64,000 bases of DNA from Lentzea pudingi (GCF_014646255.1 NZ_BMNC01000011.1:87927-151926), one strand, 5' to 3'; positions 10,253 through 19,190 are shown, numbered from the stretch's first letter. Notes: generated by a model from the sequence alone, not told the origin. Made by a program: numbers and translations.

Positions 10253-10299
10253 GTGAGGGGAACGTCGTTGCGCCACAAGCACTTCGACGTTCCCCTCAC
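10253..10299 (+). terminator. 15-bp perfect inverted repeat between pruA and pruB
   Basis: The left arm GTGAGGGGAACGTCG (10253-10267) pairs with the right arm CGACGTTCCCCTCAC (10285-10299) across a 17-base loop. No long T-run follows the stem on the + strand. It may act as a partial terminator, an RNA-processing or stabilising hairpin between the two cistrons, or a protein-binding site. Confidence 0.6.
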
Positions 10300-10324
10300 C
10301 TTTCACACCCTGAGGACGTGAACC

Positions 10325-11248
10325 ATGTTGCGCTCCAGCCTCCTCCTGGCGTCCCGCAGCGCGGGTGCCCGCAAGCTCGTCGAGTCGACGCCGCTGACCC
10401 GGCCCGTCGTCGAGCGGTTCGTCGCCGGTGCCGACGTCTCCTCCGCGATCCGGGCGACCGCCGAGGTGCTCGCCGACGGTCGTCTGGTGACCCTCGACCA
10501 CCTCGGTGAGGACACCTTCGAGGAGTCGCAGGCCAACGCGACCGTCGAGGCGTACCTGACGCTGCTGGCGCGGCTGGAGGCACAAGGGCTGACCGACGGC
10601 GCCGAGGTCTCGGTCAAGCTGTCGGCCGTCGGCCAGTCGCTGGCGGTCGACGGCGAGAAGATCGCGCTGGAGAACGCCCGTCGCATCTGCACGGCGGCCG
10701 CTGTCGTCGGCACGACCGTGACGCTCGACATGGAGGACCACACCACCACGGACTCGACGCTGAGCATCCTGCGCGAGCTGCGCGTCGACTTCCCGTGGGT
10801 CGGCGCGGTGCTGCAGGCCTACCTGCACCGCACCGAGCAGGACTGCCGCGACCTGGCGTACTCCGGTTCGCGCGTGCGGTTGTGCAAGGGCGCGTACCAG
10901 GAGCCCGCTTCCGTTGCGCACCAGGACAAGCACGAGGTCGACCTGTCCTACGTGCGGTGCCTGAAGGTGCTCATGGAAGGTGATGGCTACCCGATGGTCG
11001 CCTCGCACGACCCGCGCCTGATCGCGATCGCCGCCGACCTGGCGTCCGCCCGATCCAAGGACTCCTACGAGTTCCAGATGCTGTACGGCATCCGGCCCGA
11101 GGAGCAGCGCCGCATCGCCGCCGAGGGCAACCGCATGCGCGTGTACCTGCCCTACGGCGACGAGTGGTACGGCTACTTCATGCGCCGTCTCGCGGAGCGT
11201 CCGGCCAACGTGGCGTTCTTCGCGCGCTCGCTGCTCACCAAGAGCTGA
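10325..11248 (+). CDS. pruB: Proline dehydrogenase, monofunctional
   Basis: A 307-residue FAD enzyme that oxidises proline to P5C and passes electrons to the quinone pool. The TIM-barrel PRODH fold shows EVSVKLSAVG with the conserved Lys, TLDMEDH, QAYLHRTEQD, RLCKGAYQEP and the C-terminal YLPYGDEWYGYFMRRLAERP, whose paired Arg residues bind the substrate carboxylate. It is separate from pruA, as in mycobacteria and streptomycetes, and not fused as in PutA. ATG 10325 has GAGGA eight bases before it. Its 3' end overlaps the convergent NTPase-TPR gene by 14 bp. Substrate channelling with pruA is likely by family precedent. Confidence 0.95.
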   Translation: MLRSSLLLASRSAGARKLVESTPLTRPVVERFVAGADVSSAIRATAEVLADGRLVTLDHLGEDTFEESQANATVEAYLTLLARLEAQGLTDGAEVSVKLSAVGQSLAVDGEKIALENARRICTAAAVVGTTVTLDMEDHTTTDSTLSILRELRVDFPWVGAVLQAYLHRTEQDCRDLAYSGSRVRLCKGAYQEPASVAHQDKHEVDLSYVRCLKVLMEGDGYPMVASHDPRLIAIAADLASARSKDSYEFQMLYGIRPEEQRRIAAEGNRMRVYLPYGDEWYGYFMRRLAERPANVAFFARSLLTKS

Positions 11249-13652
11249 GGTCCTCGGCCGTCTCGAGGGCGAACTGCAGTTTCACCGGCTCACCGGCTGC
11301 GCGGAGGACGTCGACCGCGCGGCGGGTGAGCCGAAGTGCTTTCTCCGTCTCGTGCTTCGTCTCCGCGCAGAGCCGGCCGTAGATCGTCAGCGCGTCGGCG
11401 TAGTCGGCGTTCGCGTCGAGGTCGAGCCCGGACATGTGCCACAGCACGATCGCGCTGTGCGCGGTGCCGCGCGCCTCTTCCTTCCGTTCCGCGGCGCGGA
11501 GTCGGCACACGTGCCGCTGGAGCGCATCGAGGTAGACGGTGGGTGCCGTCTTCGGCCGCAGTGCCCGGCAGATCTCGACCGTGAACTCGGACATCCGCAC
11601 CGCGCGGACGTGGTGGTCCGAATCGGACAGTGCGCGGGCCGTGTTCTGCAGCGGTGGCGCCAGTTTCGCGCCGAAGAACTCGACGAGCTGCGACGGCAGT
11701 CGGTGGCAGAGGTCGAGGCACTCGTCGGCCGAGTCCATCGCCCGGCCGTCCTGGCCGTGCTGGAGTTGTTGCTGGACCAGGATCGCCAGGGCGATCACGA
11801 GGCTCGCCTGGTTCCAGACGAGGTCCTCGGCGACCAGGTCCCGGTACACCTCGACGGCTTCCGCGGCCGCGTCGACGTCGCCCACGACCTTGGCGACGTT
11901 GAGCAGGGCGCCGCCCAGGCCCTTGCGGTCCCCGATCTCACGCCACAGCATCACGGCCTCGCGCGCGGTGAGCGCGGCGTCGACGTCGTCGGTGAGTTCC
12001 AGCAACGCCTGGCTGCGTCGCGTCAGCGCGTCCGCGAGTTCCTTGCCGAACGTCTTCGGGTGCGCGACGGCGAGGCGGCGGAACAGGTTCACGGCCTCCT
12101 CGAGCGTCTCGTTCGAGGCCTCGGCCCTGCCCAGGTCGAGGAACATGGTGCCCGCCGTGACGAGGTTGCGGGCGAGCTCCGGTTCGAAGCGCGGGTCCTC
12201 CTGCGCGACCACCCGCCAGTTCGCGATGGATAGCTGCATCGAGTCGGCCGCGTGCTGCCGGTTGCCCTCCATGTGGAAGCGGCGGGCCATCACGGCGGCG
12301 ACCCTCGCGAAGTCGGCGCGGAAGAGCGCCGGGTGGTTCTTCGCGAGCTCCTGGAAGAGCAGGGTGGCGCGGCTGATCGCGGTCATCGCGTCCTCGTCGC
12401 GGCCGAGCGTCTGGTAGCGGTAGCTGATCTGCTCCAAAGCCGAGGCGAGCTGCGGGATGGTCTCCGGGTCGGCCTCCGCGATCGTGCGCCAGAGGTCGAT
12501 CGCTTCCTCGGAGACGGCGAGCACCTCGTCGTTGCGCTGAGCGTTGATGAGCCGCAGACCCAGGTCTCCCAACGCGTCCGCGAGCAGCGGGCGGTTCTCT
12601 GGGTCCTTCCTCGCGAGCTCGCGGTAGCACCCGACCTCGGCCTGGGAGGCCTCGACGGACTCGTGCCGCAGGCCGCACAACATCGTTCTGGCGCTGAGCA
12701 TCCCGTACATCTCGGCGCGTTCCAGGACGTCCTCGGCGCGCTCGATCAGGCGGCGCGTGAGGATCGACGGGATCGCGTCGGTGGCGAACCGCTCGTCGCG
12801 GAAGACCTCGCGGGCGATGGTCTCGACGGTGGCGAAGGACCCGATCTCCGCGGCGGCGCGGAGGCTGTCGCGGGCCATGTCGCGCACGACCGCCGGGGTG
12901 CCCGTGACGAGCTCGTCGAGCCTGGTGCGCAGCTGCGGCCAGCGTTGGGCGGCACGGGCCAGCAGGTCCGGGTCCGGGGTCGCCGGGGTGGCGACGGCGA
13001 GGTAGTCCTCGGCGATGCGGCCGGTCTTGCGGCCGTCGTCGCGCTTGAGCAGCTGCCGCACGAGCTGGGTGCGGTTCACGTCGCACGGGTCGCCGTGCAC
13101 CGCGGTCAGCGCGGCCATGTGCAGGTCGAGGACCGTCTCCTGGGCGATGTTGGGCGGCGGCTCGTCCGGGGCCGTGACGTCGAGGTGCTTGGCGAAGTGC
13201 TGGCAGGCGAGCGTGAACGACTCCTCGCGGTTCTCGAGCGTCGCGGCGAGCTCGACGGCCATGACCTCGTGGTCGAAGTCCGCGATGCGCTGGCGGGTGG
13301 AGGACCACCACCAGCCCGTCGTCCTCGACGCGAGCAGCACCCGCGTGCGCGCCGGTCCGTGCCGGAGCGTGTCCTGCAGCTGCAGGAAGACGTCCTGCCA
13401 CCGCAGCCGGTCGGCGTCGTCGATGACGAGCAGCCTGCCGTGCGTCTCGCTGTCCCAGTGCTCCTCCTGGAAGCGCTGGAGCAGCCTGGTCTTGCCCGCG
13501 CCCGCCGGGGCGTGCAGCAACAGGGACGCCTGGGGCACGGCGCTGTCGCGCCAGAGCGTGAGTGTGTGCAGTTCGGATTCTCTGCCGTGAAAGGGGACCA
13601 CCTGATGGGTGGGATCCAGCAAAGCGGCGACGCTGAGTGCTCGGTCCACCAA
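11235..13652 (-). CDS. STAND-like P-loop NTPase with C-terminal TPR repeats
   Basis: An 805-residue protein. A P-loop lies at residues 47-56 (HAPAGAGKTR) with a Walker B strand LLVIDDADRL near 75. This N-terminal module is small, ending near 170. The remaining 600 residues are helical TPR-like repeats with recurring phrases such as DPENRPLLADALGDLGLRL and DPETIPQLASALEQIS. No DNA-binding or effector domain is recognisable, so it is probably a signalling or scaffolding ATPase of the STAND group. The starts TTG 13652 and GTG 13649 are adjacent and neither has a clear ribosome site, so a leaderless message is possible. It is divergent from the polymerase-like gene with about 100 bp between starts. 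The function is unknown. Confidence 0.75.
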   Translation of the reverse strand: MVDRALSVAALLDPTHQVVPFHGRESELHTLTLWRDSAVPQASLLLHAPAGAGKTRLLQRFQEEHWDSETHGRLLVIDDADRLRWQDVFLQLQDTLRHGPARTRVLLASRTTGWWWSSTRQRIADFDHEVMAVELAATLENREESFTLACQHFAKHLDVTAPDEPPPNIAQETVLDLHMAALTAVHGDPCDVNRTQLVRQLLKRDDGRKTGRIAEDYLAVATPATPDPDLLARAAQRWPQLRTRLDELVTGTPAVVRDMARDSLRAAAEIGSFATVETIAREVFRDERFATDAIPSILTRRLIERAEDVLERAEMYGMLSARTMLCGLRHESVEASQAEVGCYRELARKDPENRPLLADALGDLGLRLINAQRNDEVLAVSEEAIDLWRTIAEADPETIPQLASALEQISYRYQTLGRDEDAMTAISRATLLFQELAKNHPALFRADFARVAAVMARRFHMEGNRQHAADSMQLSIANWRVVAQEDPRFEPELARNLVTAGTMFLDLGRAEASNETLEEAVNLFRRLAVAHPKTFGKELADALTRRSQALLELTDDVDAALTAREAVMLWREIGDRKGLGGALLNVAKVVGDVDAAAEAVEVYRDLVAEDLVWNQASLVIALAILVQQQLQHGQDGRAMDSADECLDLCHRLPSQLVEFFGAKLAPPLQNTARALSDSDHHVRAVRMSEFTVEICRALRPKTAPTVYLDALQRHVCRLRAAERKEEARGTAHSAIVLWHMSGLDLDANADYADALTIYGRLCAETKHETEKALRLTRRAVDVLRAAGEPVKLQFALETAEDLSSW

Positions 13653-13756
13653 TTCATAGTCGACCGCAGGTCAGGCCAGGGGTAGCAAGACCACACCATC
13701 GTGGACTTTTCCTGTTTTTCCTTCACTCCTTTGTTGTCTGGATTGGAGAAGCTCCA

Positions 13757-15475
13757 ATGGCTACCCACGCTCTGCAAACGTTTCCAGTTCAGCCTGGACT
13801 GAAACTGTCAGACCCCCTCGGCACAATCTGGGGTGTGCTGGTCGCCCTCGTTCTGGACGCGGACGGTGCGGGGCGGTGGCAGAAGCTGCACGACGACGGG
13901 ACTCCGGCGGGTCCCGCGATGGTGGCTTCGTCGCTCGCCTCGGCCGTCGCGTCGCTGGAGCGCGCCCGGCCGCGCTGGGTGTGGGCGGACACGTCCGAGG
14001 TCTACCCCGTCCTGCTGGCCGCCGGGGTGCGCGTCGACCGGTGCTGGGACCTGCACCTGACCGAGGCGTTGCTGCTCGGGGTCGAGGGCCGGCACCGCGA
14101 GCCGAAGGAGCTCGCGGGGGCGCTGGCGCGGGTGCTGGGGCTGCCCGCCCCGGCCGACGCCGGGCCGCCGAAGAAGGACGACGCGCTGACGTTGTTCGGG
14201 CCGGAGCCGGTGGTGCTGCCGGGCGACACGGACCCGTTGGCCGCGTTGTCGCTGGTTTTCCGGGCACAGCAACGGAATCCGGCGCTCGGGCTGCTGATCG
14301 CGGCGGAGTCGGCGTCGGCGCTCGTGGCGGCGGAGATGACGTTCCACGGGCTGCCGTGGCGGGAGGACGTGCACAACAGGTTGCTGCAGGAGGTGCTCGG
14401 GCCGCGTCCGGCACCTGGTCAGCGGCCGAAGCTGCTGCAGGCGCTGGCGGACGAGATCCAGGAGGCGTTCGGCGGCCGGGAGATGAACCCGGACGCACCT
14501 GCGAGCATCGTGAAGGCGTTCGCCAGAGCCGGCATCGAGGTGCCCTCGGCGCGGCGGTGGGTGTTGAAGAAGGTCGACCACCCCGCGGTGAAACCGTTGC
14601 TGGACTACAAAGAGCGCGCACGGCTGTGGGTAGCGCACGGCTGGTCGTGGCTCGACACGTGGGTCGAGGACGGGAGGTTCCGGCCGGACTACGTCGTGGG
14701 CGGGGTCGTCACCGGGCGCTGGGCGTCGCGGGGCGGAGCCGCGTTGCAGATCCCGCGACTGATGCGGCAGGCCGTGATCGCCGACGACGGCTGGTGCCTC
14801 GTCGCGGCGGACGCCTCCCAGCTCGAACCGCGGATTCTCGCTGCCCTGTCAGGGGATGAGCGGTTGATCGAGGTCTGCGGGGACGACGACCTCTACGCGG
14901 CGCTGGCGCGGGACTCGTTCAAGGGCGAGCGGCCGCGGGCGAAGATCGCGATGCTGTCGGCGATGTACGGCGGCACCTCGGGCGAGGCTGGGCCGCTGCT
15001 CGCCGTGCTGCGCAAGAGGTTCCCGATCGCGGTCGGGTACGTGGAGGACGCCGCGCGGGCCGGTGAGCAGGGCAGGATGGTGCGCACGCGGCTGGGTCGC
15101 ACGTCGCCGACGCCGTCCGCGGCGTGGCAGGAGCTGACCGGGGGCGCCGACGAGTCTGGCGAGTCGTCGAGCTCGTCACGGCAGGCGGCGCGGAACTGGG
15201 GGCGGTTCACCCGGAACTTCGTGGTGCAGGGCAGCGCGGCGGACTGGACGGCGGCGTTGCTGGGCGTGCTGCGGACCAAGCTCCCCGCCGACGCGCACCT
15301 GGTGTTCTTCCAGCACGACGAGGTGCTCGTGCACTGCCCGCGGGCCGACGCCGACGCCGTGGTCGAGGCGATCGCCGCCGCCGGACGCGAGGCGACACGG
15401 CTGCTGTTCGGCGAGACATCGGTGCGCTTCCCGATGAACGCGGTGCCCGTGACCTGCTACGCCGACGCGAAATAA
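13757..15475 (+). CDS. Family A DNA polymerase-like protein with degenerate exonuclease region
   Basis: A 572-residue protein with a polymerase I palm/fingers domain and a reduced N-terminus. Motif A reads VAADASQLEPRILAAL with the catalytic Asp, and motif C reads FFQHDEVLVH with the Asp-Glu pair. Motif B keeps the Arg and Lys in RPRAKIAMLSAMYGG, but the O-helix Phe-Gly of polymerase I is Leu-Ser here. The N-terminal 190 residues follow the 3'-5' exonuclease fold only loosely and I see no full DEDD set. No 5' nuclease domain is present. Such proteins are annotated as bifunctional exonuclease/polymerase in actinobacteria; polymerase activity cannot be judged from sequence alone. ATG 13757 has GGAG nine bases before it; the longer frame to 13637 lacks a site. 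Confidence 0.85.
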   Translation: MATHALQTFPVQPGLKLSDPLGTIWGVLVALVLDADGAGRWQKLHDDGTPAGPAMVASSLASAVASLERARPRWVWADTSEVYPVLLAAGVRVDRCWDLHLTEALLLGVEGRHREPKELAGALARVLGLPAPADAGPPKKDDALTLFGPEPVVLPGDTDPLAALSLVFRAQQRNPALGLLIAAESASALVAAEMTFHGLPWREDVHNRLLQEVLGPRPAPGQRPKLLQALADEIQEAFGGREMNPDAPASIVKAFARAGIEVPSARRWVLKKVDHPAVKPLLDYKERARLWVAHGWSWLDTWVEDGRFRPDYVVGGVVTGRWASRGGAALQIPRLMRQAVIADDGWCLVAADASQLEPRILAALSGDERLIEVCGDDDLYAALARDSFKGERPRAKIAMLSAMYGGTSGEAGPLLAVLRKRFPIAVGYVEDAARAGEQGRMVRTRLGRTSPTPSAAWQELTGGADESGESSSSSRQAARNWGRFTRNFVVQGSAADWTAALLGVLRTKLPADAHLVFFQHDEVLVHCPRADADAVVEAIAAAGREATRLLFGETSVRFPMNAVPVTCYADAK

Positions 15476-15535
15476 GTCCAATCGAAACGGTGGTCTTCTC
15501 GGCGTTGGTCCGAACGGGCGCTTGTTCTTACGCCG

Positions 15536-15549
15536 TGAGAGCGCTCTCA
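15536..15549. promoter_or_regulatory. CebR/LacI-family operator-like palindrome
   Basis: TGAGAGCGCTCTCA is a perfect 14-bp palindrome, 38 bases before the GH16 start. It differs only at symmetric positions from the known CebR/CelR operator TGGGAGCGCTCCCA, which controls cellulase and glucanase genes in Streptomyces and Thermobifida. Repression by a LacI-type regulator relieved by a gluco-oligosaccharide is inferred; no such regulator is encoded nearby. Confidence 0.75.
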
Positions 15550-15587
15550 TAAGTGGACTGCACCCGTGACAAGGAGGTCACTCGCGC

Positions 15588-16967
15588 ATGAAGCAACGCC
15601 GCCGCGTGCTCGCGGCCACGACAGCGCTAATTGCCGCGGTACCCCTGGCGATCGCCGCCATGTCCGCCAACGCCTCGATCCCACCCCCTGCGTCGGGATG
15701 GACGCAGGTGTGGGGTGACGACTTCAACGGTTCCAACGGATCGCTGCCGTCGAGCTCCAACTGGATCATCGACACCGGCCACGGTTACCCCGGCGGACCT
15801 GCCAACTGGGGTACGGGCGAGATCCAGAACTACACGAACAGCACGAACAACCTCAAGCTCGACGGCAACGGCAACCTGCGCATCACCGCGTTGAAGGACG
15901 GCGGTGGCAACTGGACGTCGGCGCGCATCGAGACCCAGCGCTCGAACTTCAAGCCCGCGGCCGGCGGCAAGCTCGCCATCGAGGGCCGCATCCAGATGCC
16001 GAACGTCACGGGTGAGGCAGCCCTGGGCTACTGGCCCGCGTTCTGGACCCTAGGCGCGCCGTACCGCGGCAACTACTGGAACTGGCCGGGCATCGGCGAG
16101 TTCGACATCATGGAGAACGTCAACGGCATCAACTCCGTGTGGGGCGTCCTGCACTGCGACGTCGCTCCCGGCGGCGCCTGCGGCGAGTTCACCGGCATCG
16201 GCAACTCGCGGACGTGCCCCGGCGCGTCCTGCCAGTCCGCCTTCCACACGTACCGCTTCGAGTGGGACGACGCCGCGAAGACGTTCACGTGGTTCGTCGA
16301 CGGCCAGTCGTTCCACCAGGTGACGCAGGCACGTGTCGGCGTCAACGTGTGGAACGCGATGACGTCGCACGCGGGCCACTTCATCCTGCTCAACCTCGCG
16401 ATGGGCGGCGCGTTCCCGAACGCGCTCAACAACAACCAGCCGACCCCTGTCGCAGCCACGCAGTCCGGGCACTCGATGGTCGTGGACTACGTGGCCGTCT
16501 ACTCGGCTGGTGGCACCGTCCCGACCACCACCACTACGACCACGACGTCGAACCCCGGCGGTGGGGGTTCCGCGTACAACGAACTGCAGGCGGAGAACGC
16601 TTCCGAGCGCTCCGGCGGTTCCGTTGCGCCCGGTGATGGTGGCTCGGGCGTGCACCAGATCGCGAACGGCGGCTACCTGAAGTTCTCCGGCGTGAACTTC
16701 GGCACCGGCCCCGCACGCCAGTTCAACGCCCGCGTCGCCTCCGGTGCGGGAGGCGGGGTGAGCGGACTGGTCGAGGTGCGGCTCGGGTCGCGCACGGCGA
16801 CTCCGGTCGGGTCGTTCGCGGTGGGCAACACCGGTGGGTGGGACGCGTGGAGAACCATCCCCGCGAACATCTCGAACGTCACCGGTACGCACGACGTGTA
16901 CGTCACGTTCACGAGCGGGCAGCCTGCGCCGTACGTGAGCGTGAACTGGGTGAAGTTCGGAACCTGA
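15588..16967 (+). CDS. Secreted GH16 endo-beta-glucanase with C-terminal CBM6-like module
   Basis: A 459-residue secreted glycosidase. A signal peptide covers residues 1-29 (KQRRR, hydrophobic core, SANA cleavage). The GH16 catalytic domain spans about 35-305. Its active site is GEFDIMENVNG, with nucleophile E171, helper D173 and acid/base E176 in the ExDxxE arrangement of beta-1,3-glucanases. A Thr-rich linker (310-320) and Gly-rich spacer lead to a beta-sandwich module (about 330-459) with the CBM6 features ELQAENAS at its start and WDAWRTIPANIS near its end. AAGGAGG lies upstream of ATG 15588. The likely substrate is beta-1,3-glucan (laminarin, fungal wall or curdlan). The CebR-like operator just upstream suggests induction by the products. 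Confidence 0.92.
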   Translation: MKQRRRVLAATTALIAAVPLAIAAMSANASIPPPASGWTQVWGDDFNGSNGSLPSSSNWIIDTGHGYPGGPANWGTGEIQNYTNSTNNLKLDGNGNLRITALKDGGGNWTSARIETQRSNFKPAAGGKLAIEGRIQMPNVTGEAALGYWPAFWTLGAPYRGNYWNWPGIGEFDIMENVNGINSVWGVLHCDVAPGGACGEFTGIGNSRTCPGASCQSAFHTYRFEWDDAAKTFTWFVDGQSFHQVTQARVGVNVWNAMTSHAGHFILLNLAMGGAFPNALNNNQPTPVAATQSGHSMVVDYVAVYSAGGTVPTTTTTTTTSNPGGGGSAYNELQAENASERSGGSVAPGDGGSGVHQIANGGYLKFSGVNFGTGPARQFNARVASGAGGGVSGLVEVRLGSRTATPVGSFAVGNTGGWDAWRTIPANISNVTGTHDVYVTFTSGQPAPYVSVNWVKFGT

Positions 16968-17022
16968 CCCCTGGATTCGGGGTTCGCTGGCCCCGTCCGC
17001 TACGATGTCATCCGTACGACAC

Positions 17023-17094
<72 letters not shown>

Positions 17095-17100
17095 TTCGAG

Positions 17101-17130
17101 AAAGGGCCCGGTCTTCTGACCGGGCCCTTT
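17101..17130 (+). terminator. Rho-independent terminator after tRNA-Val
   Basis: A perfect 13-bp stem, AAAGGGCCCGGTC (17101-17113) with GACCGGGCCCTTT (17118-17130), and loop TTCT, followed by a short T/C stretch. It begins six bases after the tRNA. Confidence 0.9.
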
Positions 17131-17159
17131 CTGTGTTCTCGAACGGGTAGCGTCGGGCT

Positions 17160-17801
17160 GTGTATGCCGAACGCCCCGCTCCCGCGGGTCTGGCTTGCCT
17201 GTGGACGCGCACGGTGTCGTCGCCGACCGTGCAGCGCGTGGTGCCGGACGGGTGCACGGACCTGATGTGGACACCTGCGACCGGTGCGCTGTTCGTCGCC
17301 GGTCCGGACACTTCCGCTCAACTCGCTTCCGTGGCGCCCGGCACGCTGTACGGCGTGCGGTTGCCGCCGGGGGCGTTCCCGTCGGTGTTCGGAGTGCCCG
17401 CGCATGCCGTTCGTGACCTGCGGGTGCCGTTGGCCGAACTCGTTCCCTCCGCTCGGCTCGACTCGTTCTCCTCGATGGTGGAGTTCTGCGCTTCGCGGGT
17501 CGTCGTCGATCCGGCGTTGGCCGCTACCGCTTCGCTGCTGCGGTCCGGTGATGTCGGTGCCGTTGCCTGGGAGATCGGGCTGAGCTCACGTCAGCTGCGG
17601 CGGCGGTGCCTGGATGCGTTCGGCTATCCGCCCAAAGTGCTGCAGCGGGTGCTGCGGTTCGACGCGGCGCTGCGGCTGGCTTGGGGTGGGATGCCGTTCG
17701 CCTCGGTGGCTTTTGAGGCCGGTTACGCGGACCAGGCGCACCTGGCCCGCGAAGTGCGTGCGTTGGCCGGCGTGTCCCTGGGTCAGCTGATCCGGCCGTA
17801 G
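17160..17801 (+). CDS. AraC-family transcriptional regulator
   Basis: A 213-residue regulator. The N-terminal about 110 residues have the pattern of the DUF6597 sensor domain (VVPDGCTDLMW, FVAGPDT, YGVRLPPGAFPSVFGVPA). The C-terminal AraC domain carries two helix-turn-helix units: DVGAVAWEIGLSSRQLRRRC, then FGYPPKVLQRVLRFDAALRL and FEAGYADQAHLAREV. GTG 17160 follows TAGCGT by six bases, so the transcript is probably leaderless with TAGCGT as its -10 box. The 3' end overlaps the convergent QW-repeat gene by 19 bp. No target is evident; autoregulation or remote control is possible. Confidence 0.88.
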   Translation: MYAERPAPAGLACLWTRTVSSPTVQRVVPDGCTDLMWTPATGALFVAGPDTSAQLASVAPGTLYGVRLPPGAFPSVFGVPAHAVRDLRVPLAELVPSARLDSFSSMVEFCASRVVVDPALAATASLLRSGDVGAVAWEIGLSSRQLRRRCLDAFGYPPKVLQRVLRFDAALRLAWGGMPFASVAFEAGYADQAHLAREVRALAGVSLGQLIRP

Positions 17802-18610
17802 CGGCGCAGCGTCAACAGGGCGTCGACCGTGGCGATGGAACGCCATTCGAAGTTCGTGATCGGCGTGAACGCCGGGAAGCCGAAGTTCCAGCCGCCGTCC
17901 TCCTGCTGACCTTGCTGGAGTGCGTCGAGGTCTGCTTCGAGCTCCTCGTCGGTGAACCAGGCTCGGGCGAGGCTGGTGGGTTTCTGCGCGTACGCGTGCG
18001 GGGCCAGTCCTTCGCCCGCGGCGTATCCCTCGGTGCTCAGTTCGAGGTGCTTGAGCTTGTCCGCCGCCAGTTCGGCGCGGGCCCGGTCCGGCACCTCGTC
18101 GAGGAACATCGCCGCACCCCTGAGCTCGTACGGGTGGGTCTGGTCGAGCTCGTCCACGTGGAGCCAGCAGTAGTCGGTGGCCCTGTCGAGCCACGGGTCG
18201 GTGACTTTCAACGCGTGCAGCGCGGCGACGATCTGACTGGTCAGGAGCAGCCCGCCCTGGTCGTCGGCTTGGACCCACGGCGCCTTCGGGTGGTCCTTGG
18301 AGGTCGACATGCCGAACGGGACGCTGCCGTCGGGACAGGTGACGTTCAGCCAGGTCAGGATGCTTTCGGCATGTTCCGGGGCGTTGACCTCGGCGAACAC
18401 CTGGAGCGCGCGCAGGGCGTGCAGTGGCTGGCTGGTGGGCCCGCGGTGGTCGGGTTCGAGCCCGTACCCGTACCCGCCGTCGTCGTTGCGGTAGGCCAGC
18501 ATCGCCCTGACCACATCCGCTGCGCTCCCGCCGTCGAAGGCGTGCTCGAACCAGCGTTGTTCCAGCGTGCGGGCGTTGAGCCAGAGGAAGGTCCTCGCTT
18601 GTCCGATCAT
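17783..18610 (-). CDS. Prenyltransferase/squalene-cyclase-like repeat protein
   Basis: A 275-residue all-helical protein with two QW-like motifs characteristic of the alpha-toroid fold: NDDGGYGYGLEPDHRGPTS (residues about 43-61) and QQEDGGWNFGFPAFTP (about 234-249). The fold is shared by squalene-hopene cyclases, terpene synthase gamma domains and protein prenyltransferases. This copy is less than half the length of a hopene cyclase and lacks the DxDD catalytic motif, so a cyclase role is unlikely. Proteins of this size in actinobacteria are uncharacterised. ATG 18610 is the start. It is convergent with the AraC gene. Confidence 0.75.
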   Translation of the reverse strand: MIGQARTFLWLNARTLEQRWFEHAFDGGSAADVVRAMLAYRNDDGGYGYGLEPDHRGPTSQPLHALRALQVFAEVNAPEHAESILTWLNVTCPDGSVPFGMSTSKDHPKAPWVQADDQGGLLLTSQIVAALHALKVTDPWLDRATDYCWLHVDELDQTHPYELRGAAMFLDEVPDRARAELAADKLKHLELSTEGYAAGEGLAPHAYAQKPTSLARAWFTDEELEADLDALQQGQQEDGGWNFGFPAFTPITNFEWRSIATVDALLTLRRYGRIS

Positions 18611-18757
18611 GGCTCGAACCTATGCCGGTGACCGCGCGGGGTCTTGGACGAAACGGCCATGTGACCTGAACTGCTGATTCGTTCGCCTCCGCAGGGAACC
18701 GGTCCTATGCGAAAATCCTCTGAGTGGGGTGTGGAGTTCTGAGGGGAGCTGGCCAGG

Positions 18758-19183
18758 ATGCTGATGTTCGACGCGCTCGTACCCGTGAAGACAGCCGGGT
18801 CCGTCGGTAAGGGTGTCGGTGCGGCACTCGGCGCGGCCGCTGGTGCAGCGGCAGGCGCGGGCGGTGGCGGAGTCGCGAAGTTCAGCGTCGAGCCGGAGCA
18901 GGCCCAGAAGATGATCGACGGCCTCAAGGAAGCTCTCCGGGAGCTGCTGAAGCTGCGGAGGGCCAGCGAGAAACTCAAGCTCTCCGGCGCCCCTGGCCCT
19001 GATCCCTACAGCGGATACGCGACTCTCGCCATGCGCAAGACTGCGGGTGCTGAGCCCGGCGGCTACCAGTGGGCGAACGATCAGGCCGTGAAGGCGCTGG
19101 AACAGACCATCAAGAACATCGAGAAGGCCCTCGCCGAGTACCGGGCCACCGACGAAGCGGCGTCGACCGCGATGAAGGGCTGA
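18758..19183 (+). CDS. Small helical protein of ESX satellite locus
   Basis: A 141-residue protein. Residues 14-40 form an Ala/Gly-rich hydrophobic stretch (GAALGAAAGAAAGAGGGG). Two long amphipathic helices follow, at about 46-75 (PEQAQKMIDGLKEALRELLK) and about 103-140 (VKALEQTIKNIEKALAEYRA). The second half resembles the helical hairpin of ESX cargo without a WxG. ATG 18758 has GAGGGGAG nine bases upstream. It opens a four-gene unit with a DUF3558 lipoprotein, a glycine-rich PPE-like protein and EspG, each separated by at most nine bases. It is probably exported by, or partnered with, an ESX system encoded elsewhere. Confidence 0.75.
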   Translation: MLMFDALVPVKTAGSVGKGVGAALGAAAGAAAGAGGGGVAKFSVEPEQAQKMIDGLKEALRELLKLRRASEKLKLSGAPGPDPYSGYATLAMRKTAGAEPGGYQWANDQAVKALEQTIKNIEKALAEYRATDEAASTAMKG

Positions 19184-19190
19184 CACGATC

